Assembly (NCBI GenBank): GCA_003487955.1
Contig: DNNJ01000330.1
Location: 1-8,430 of the forward strand
Length of the DNA stretch: 8,430 nucleotides
Reading direction: 5' to 3'
From: Clostridiales bacterium
Lineage (GTDB): Bacteria > Bacillota > Clostridia > Tissierellales > Sedimentibacteraceae
Both the position numbers and the translations under genes were made by a program. The first letter of the stretch is position 1, and each line of letters begins with the position of its first letter. Under the pieces are notes generated by a model that did no database searches, was not told the origin of the DNA, and saw only the letters and a list, made by a program, of their open reading frames with translations. Shown piece after piece: positions 6,304 through 8,430 of this stretch.

Positions 6304-6915
6304 TTAAAATTCCTTTTTATTATATATTGACATTGAAATATAAATTGATGCTATAAATATAACTGCAGCAACTATAGGCGATAAGTATAACAATGATTTA
6401 ATTGTTTCCTCATCAGGCATTGAAATTTCAAGTTTGGATAACAATAGTATTAATGCGGTAGGGGCAAACAATACTATCATCATAAAAATACGACCTTTTT
6501 CAACTCCAAACTTAAATATTAAGGGAAAAATGACTGACATTATAACCATTCCAATTGATAAAGTTGCCAAACAAGTCATTACATTTTCCATAAGCGATAT
6601 ATTGGAAAAGAATGAATTAAATAACATTGATAAAATAAATGATGCAACAAGGAAGATTAGTCCCAATATATACTTGCTTGCTACCATACTTTTCCTTGAT
6701 AAAGGCATTGTAAGAGCATATCTGTCCCATTTACTTCTTTCATCATAAGACATTGCGGTTATAGGTATTATTGCTGATACTACTATCATCATGGTACTGA
6801 ACATGTCAGAACTTTCATTTGCAATTCCAAGAACTAAATAAAATAACACTAATATTAAATATACCCTTGCTTGTTTCTTTAAATTTATTAAATCTTTCAA
6901 AATGAGTCCTGTCAT
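6304..6915 (-). CDS. ABC-2 family transporter permease (ABC2_membrane_5-like)
   Basis: An integral membrane subunit of 203 residues with about six hydrophobic helices, near 18-33, 40-57, 82-104, 112-135, 143-160 and 176-198. The cytoplasmic motif DERSKWDRYALTMPLSRK (58-75), followed by KYILG, is characteristic of the small ABC-2 permeases that pair with YtrB-like ATPases. The ATG overlaps the ATPase stop (ATGA, 6912-6915) and has GGAG 8 nt upstream, so the two subunits are probably made in step. The transported substrate is unknown; relatives are linked to cell-envelope stress and antibiotic response. It is the last gene of the GntR-controlled unit. Confidence 0.88.
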   Translation of the reverse strand: MTGLILKDLINLKKQARVYLILVLFYLVLGIANESSDMFSTMMIVVSAIIPITAMSYDERSKWDRYALTMPLSRKSMVASKYILGLIFLVASFILSMLFNSFFSNISLMENVMTCLATLSIGMVIMSVIFPLIFKFGVEKGRIFMMIVLFAPTALILLLSKLEISMPDEETIKSLLYLSPIVAAVIFIASIYISMSIYNKKEF

Positions 6916-7760
6916 TGTACTTGCTCCTTTATATGAAATATCATTATATCTTCAATACTTGCTTTATCAATTACATAATTTCCTCTGATTTTATTCTTTA
7001 AAACTAATGCTTCCAACCCGAATTTATTTCTTTTGATTCCCTTTACAATATTCTTATCTATATTTTTATACTCCACTTCTGAACATTTTAAAATTCCATA
7101 ATTGTCTAACAAATCATCTTTAGCCTCTGAAAATATTATTTTACCTTTATGAATAAAAGTAATATAGTCGCATATTTTTTCTAAATCGCTTATTATGTGA
7201 GACGAAACAAATATAGAATTGGATTCATCCTGTATAAATTCTAAGAATATATCAAGAATTTCTTCTCTTATAATAGGGTCTAAACCGCTTGTTGCTTCAT
7301 CCATAATCAGGATTTTAGAATCATGTGACAATGAAACAGCTATTGAAAGCTTCATTTTCATCCCTCTTGAGTAATCCTTTATGCTTTTATTTTGTAATAT
7401 AGAAAATTTATCAAGCAATTTAAAGAACTTGTTCTCATCCCAATTTTTATATATTTTTTTTAATATATGGTTAATTTCGGAAGCATTTAAATTCTCCGGA
7501 AAACTTGATTCATCTAAAACAACTCCAATATTTTCCTTAATCAAATTCATTTCAGTTTTGTTGTCTTTACCTAAAATTGTTATGGTTCCATCATCACGGT
7601 TGATTAAATCAAGTATCAGCTTTATAGCAGTAGTTTTCCCGGCTCCGTTTTCTCCTATAAAGCCCATTATACATCCCTTTGGCAAATTAATATTTACATT
7701 GTCTAATTTGAAATCTTTATATACTTTTGTTACATTTTCCAATTTTAATACATATTCCAT
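6912..7760 (-). CDS. ABC transporter ATPase, YtrB-like
   Basis: A 282-residue nucleotide-binding subunit for the downstream ABC-2 permease. Motifs: Walker A GENGAGKTT (36-44), Walker B ILIMDE (150-155) with the D-loop SGLDP, and switch His188 in VSSHI. The signature is YSRGMKMK (130-137) rather than LSGGQ, as usual in the YtrB/EcsA/CcmA-like group. The Q-loop region reads IGVVLDESSFPENLNASE, with no Gln at the expected place, also a trait of the GntR-linked subgroup. The C-terminal 70 residues form a subfamily-specific extension. The start has AAGGAG 6 nt upstream, inside the end of the regulator gene, and lies 1 nt after the regulator's stop. Confidence 0.93.
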   Translation of the reverse strand: MEYVLKLENVTKVYKDFKLDNVNINLPKGCIMGFIGENGAGKTTAIKLILDLINRDDGTITILGKDNKTEMNLIKENIGVVLDESSFPENLNASEINHILKKIYKNWDENKFFKLLDKFSILQNKSIKDYSRGMKMKLSIAVSLSHDSKILIMDEATSGLDPIIREEILDIFLEFIQDESNSIFVSSHIISDLEKICDYITFIHKGKIIFSEAKDDLLDNYGILKCSEVEYKNIDKNIVKGIKRNKFGLEALVLKNKIRGNYVIDKASIEDIMIFHIKEQVQ

Positions 7761-7761
7761 T

Positions 7762-8136
7762 TTATTCTCCTTTATAAATCAATGTCATCATTTCAATCAA
7801 TTCATCTAATTCCATACCGCAATTTTCAGACAGCTTAACTATTTCCTGCATATGTTTTTCTATTTCCTTCAAGAGCTGCTCTTTTATCAAATCTATATTT
7901 TTGCCGGCTACAAAACTCCCTTTTCCGGTAAATGAAACAATAAACCCTTCTCTTTCAAGTTCATCATATGCCCGCTTTGTTGTAATTACACTGATTCTAA
8001 GCTCCTTTGCCAGAAGCCTCATTGAAGGCAGCGCCTCTCCTTCATTTAATTCACCCGTAATAATAAGGGATTTTATCTGGGAAACAATCTGTTCATAAAT
8101 AGGTTGGCCACTCGAATTGCTTATTATTATATTCAT
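7762..8136 (-). CDS. GntR family transcriptional regulator, YtrA subfamily
   Basis: A 124-residue DNA-binding repressor. The N-terminal winged helix-turn-helix (about 8-75) contains PIYEQIVSQIKSLIITGEL, GEALPSMRLLAKELRIS, the recognition-helix region TTKRAYDELEREGFI and the wing GKGSFVAG. The short C-terminal tail (about 50 residues, helical) instead of a large effector domain marks the YtrA subfamily, which typically controls the ABC genes cotranscribed with it. ATG 8136 is preferred because TGGAGAG lies just upstream; a GTG at 8148 in frame would overlap that binding site. A perfect dyad overlaps the promoter -10, consistent with autoregulation. The inducer is not evident; for relatives it is often a cell-wall-active antibiotic. 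Confidence 0.93.
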   Translation of the reverse strand: MNIIISNSSGQPIYEQIVSQIKSLIITGELNEGEALPSMRLLAKELRISVITTKRAYDELEREGFIVSFTGKGSFVAGKNIDLIKEQLLKEIEKHMQEIVKLSENCGMELDELIEMMTLIYKGE

Positions 8137-8140
8137 TTTT

Positions 8141-8147
8141 CTCTCCA
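8141..8147 (-). promoter_or_regulatory. Ribosome binding site fixing the start of the GntR regulator
   Basis: TGGAGAG on the minus strand, 4 nt before ATG 8136. It sits within the first codons of the alternative GTG 8148 start, which makes that start unlikely. Confidence 0.7.
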
Positions 8148-8154
8148 CTTTAAT

Positions 8155-8175
8155 TGTATATATTCATTATATACA
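8155..8175. promoter_or_regulatory. Probable GntR/YtrA operator
   Basis: A perfect inverted repeat, TGTATATA-N5-TATATACA, overlaps the -10 hexamer and the expected start of transcription of the GntR-ABC operon. Position and symmetry fit a site for a dimeric repressor encoded by the first gene. YtrA-type sites commonly have TGTA/TACA-bearing dyads. Binding is inferred, and the AT-richness lowers the specificity of the match. Confidence 0.65.
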
Positions 8176-8193
8176 TTATGCCAACTTTGTCAA
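8166..8193 (-). promoter_or_regulatory. Sigma-A type promoter of the GntR-ABC operon
   Basis: Minus-strand TTGACA (8188-8193) and TATAAT (8166-8171), both perfect consensus, separated by 16 nt. Transcription would begin near 8159, giving a leader of roughly 20-25 nt to ATG 8136. This is the best promoter in the window, and the operator dyad covers its -10. Confidence 0.85.
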
Positions 8194-8241
8194 TATATTT
8201 TTATTTTTTGTTTTTATAATTAATCTTAATACTCGAATTTG

Positions 8242-8365
8242 AAATGAGCAAAATTTCAAGTAGTGTGTTGATAAGAGGCTAAATATGAGCAAAATTTCAA
8301 GTAGTGTGTTAATAATTGAGAAAAAATCAGCAAAATCCACACATAAATTGAAATTTTGCTCATTT
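8242..8365. repeat. Compact repeat element with 18-bp terminal inverted repeats and 41-bp period
   Basis: AAATGAGCAAAATTTCAA (8242-8259) is repeated exactly in inverted orientation at 8348-8365, bounding a 124-bp segment. Inside, a 26-bp sequence beginning ATGAGCAAAATTTCAAG occurs directly at 8244-8269 and 8285-8310, a period of 41 bp. A truncated third copy (T-AGCAAAAT at 8327-8336) keeps the same 41-bp phase. The left arm alone can form the hairpin TTGAAAT-N7-ATTTCAA (8239-8259). No convincing protein is encoded. It could be a MITE-like element or insertion-sequence end. No clear target-site duplication is seen. Confidence 0.7.
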
Positions 8366-8430
8366 AGGATTAAAGACAAGGCGATGGGGGGGGCCATATA
8401 ATAAATGATTATTGATTTCTATATAATGCA
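8366..8430. other. Non-coding right end with G8 tract
   Basis: No gene is supported here. The stretch contains a run of eight G (8386-8393) within ATGG...CCAT, unusual in such AT-rich surroundings and prone to slippage. AT-rich sequence follows to the window edge. A short minus-strand open frame crosses the G tract but has no binding site and low-complexity content. Confidence 0.5.

Noticed and set aside
6434..6748. Plus-strand open frame of 104 codons
   Set aside because: It is antisense to the ABC-2 permease, a hydrophobic gene whose complement tends to stay open. No binding site or domain is visible.
7381..7809. Plus-strand open frame of 142 codons
   Set aside because: It lies antisense to the ABC ATPase with intact Walker motifs, has no ribosome binding site and resembles no family; it is a shadow frame.
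8242..8365. CRISPR-like array
   Set aside because: There are only two exact direct copies and a broken third, with 15-bp gaps far too short for spacers and inverted copies at the ends; no cas gene is present.
8176..8397. Minus-strand open frame of 73 codons
   Set aside because: It runs through the G8 tract, the inverted repeats and the -35 of the GntR promoter. It has no binding site, and its sequence is just the translated repeat.

Overview
The window is AT-rich with a dense run of genes, and every convincing gene lies on the minus strand. Purine-rich GGAG-type ribosome binding sites, AT-biased codons and the gene families present (YtrA-type GntR, YtrB-like ABC, YknXYZ-like efflux, DUF1905) point to a low-GC Firmicute, most likely a clostridium or relative. 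This is inferred from composition and family content; the species cannot be named.

In the direction of transcription (high to low coordinates) the layout is as follows. (a) 8200-8430 has no gene. It holds a compact repeat with 18-bp terminal inverted repeats and a 41-bp internal period, then a G8 run. (b) 8136-6304 is a three-gene unit: a GntR/YtrA-type repressor, an ABC ATPase and an ABC-2 permease. The genes overlap or almost touch. They are driven by a clear TTGACA-16-TATAAT promoter whose -10 lies inside a perfect 8-bp inverted repeat, the probable autoregulatory operator. (c) 6180-5234 is a HAD phosphatase translationally coupled (ATGA) to a DUF1905 protein. (d) 5168-4846 is a decayed gene remnant. 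(e) 4703-1567 is a MacAB/YknXYZ-type efflux operon: membrane fusion protein, ATPase and FtsX/MacB permease. The permease seems to lack a canonical start codon at the expected place. (f) 1566-1438 is a spacer filled with GGGGACGGTTCTTT-type REP-like repeats. (g) 1437-49 is a two-domain E1-like (ThiF/MoeB) protein.

The most interesting item is the E1-like protein. Its N-terminal half is a degenerate ThiF fold that has lost the ATP-binding glycine motif, the NxxRQ motif and the zinc cysteines, but keeps the N-terminal arginine segment. Its C-terminal half has the intact adenylation site but lacks that segment. This is the division of labour between the inactive and active adenylation domains of eukaryotic UBA1, here in one bacterial polypeptide. 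The aligned catalytic-cysteine position is serine. The inactive half also carries a low-complexity loop encoded in frame by copies of the same REP-like repeat that fills the upstream spacer.

The left end cuts off whatever follows the E1-like gene, so a ubiquitin-like or peptide substrate could lie outside the window.
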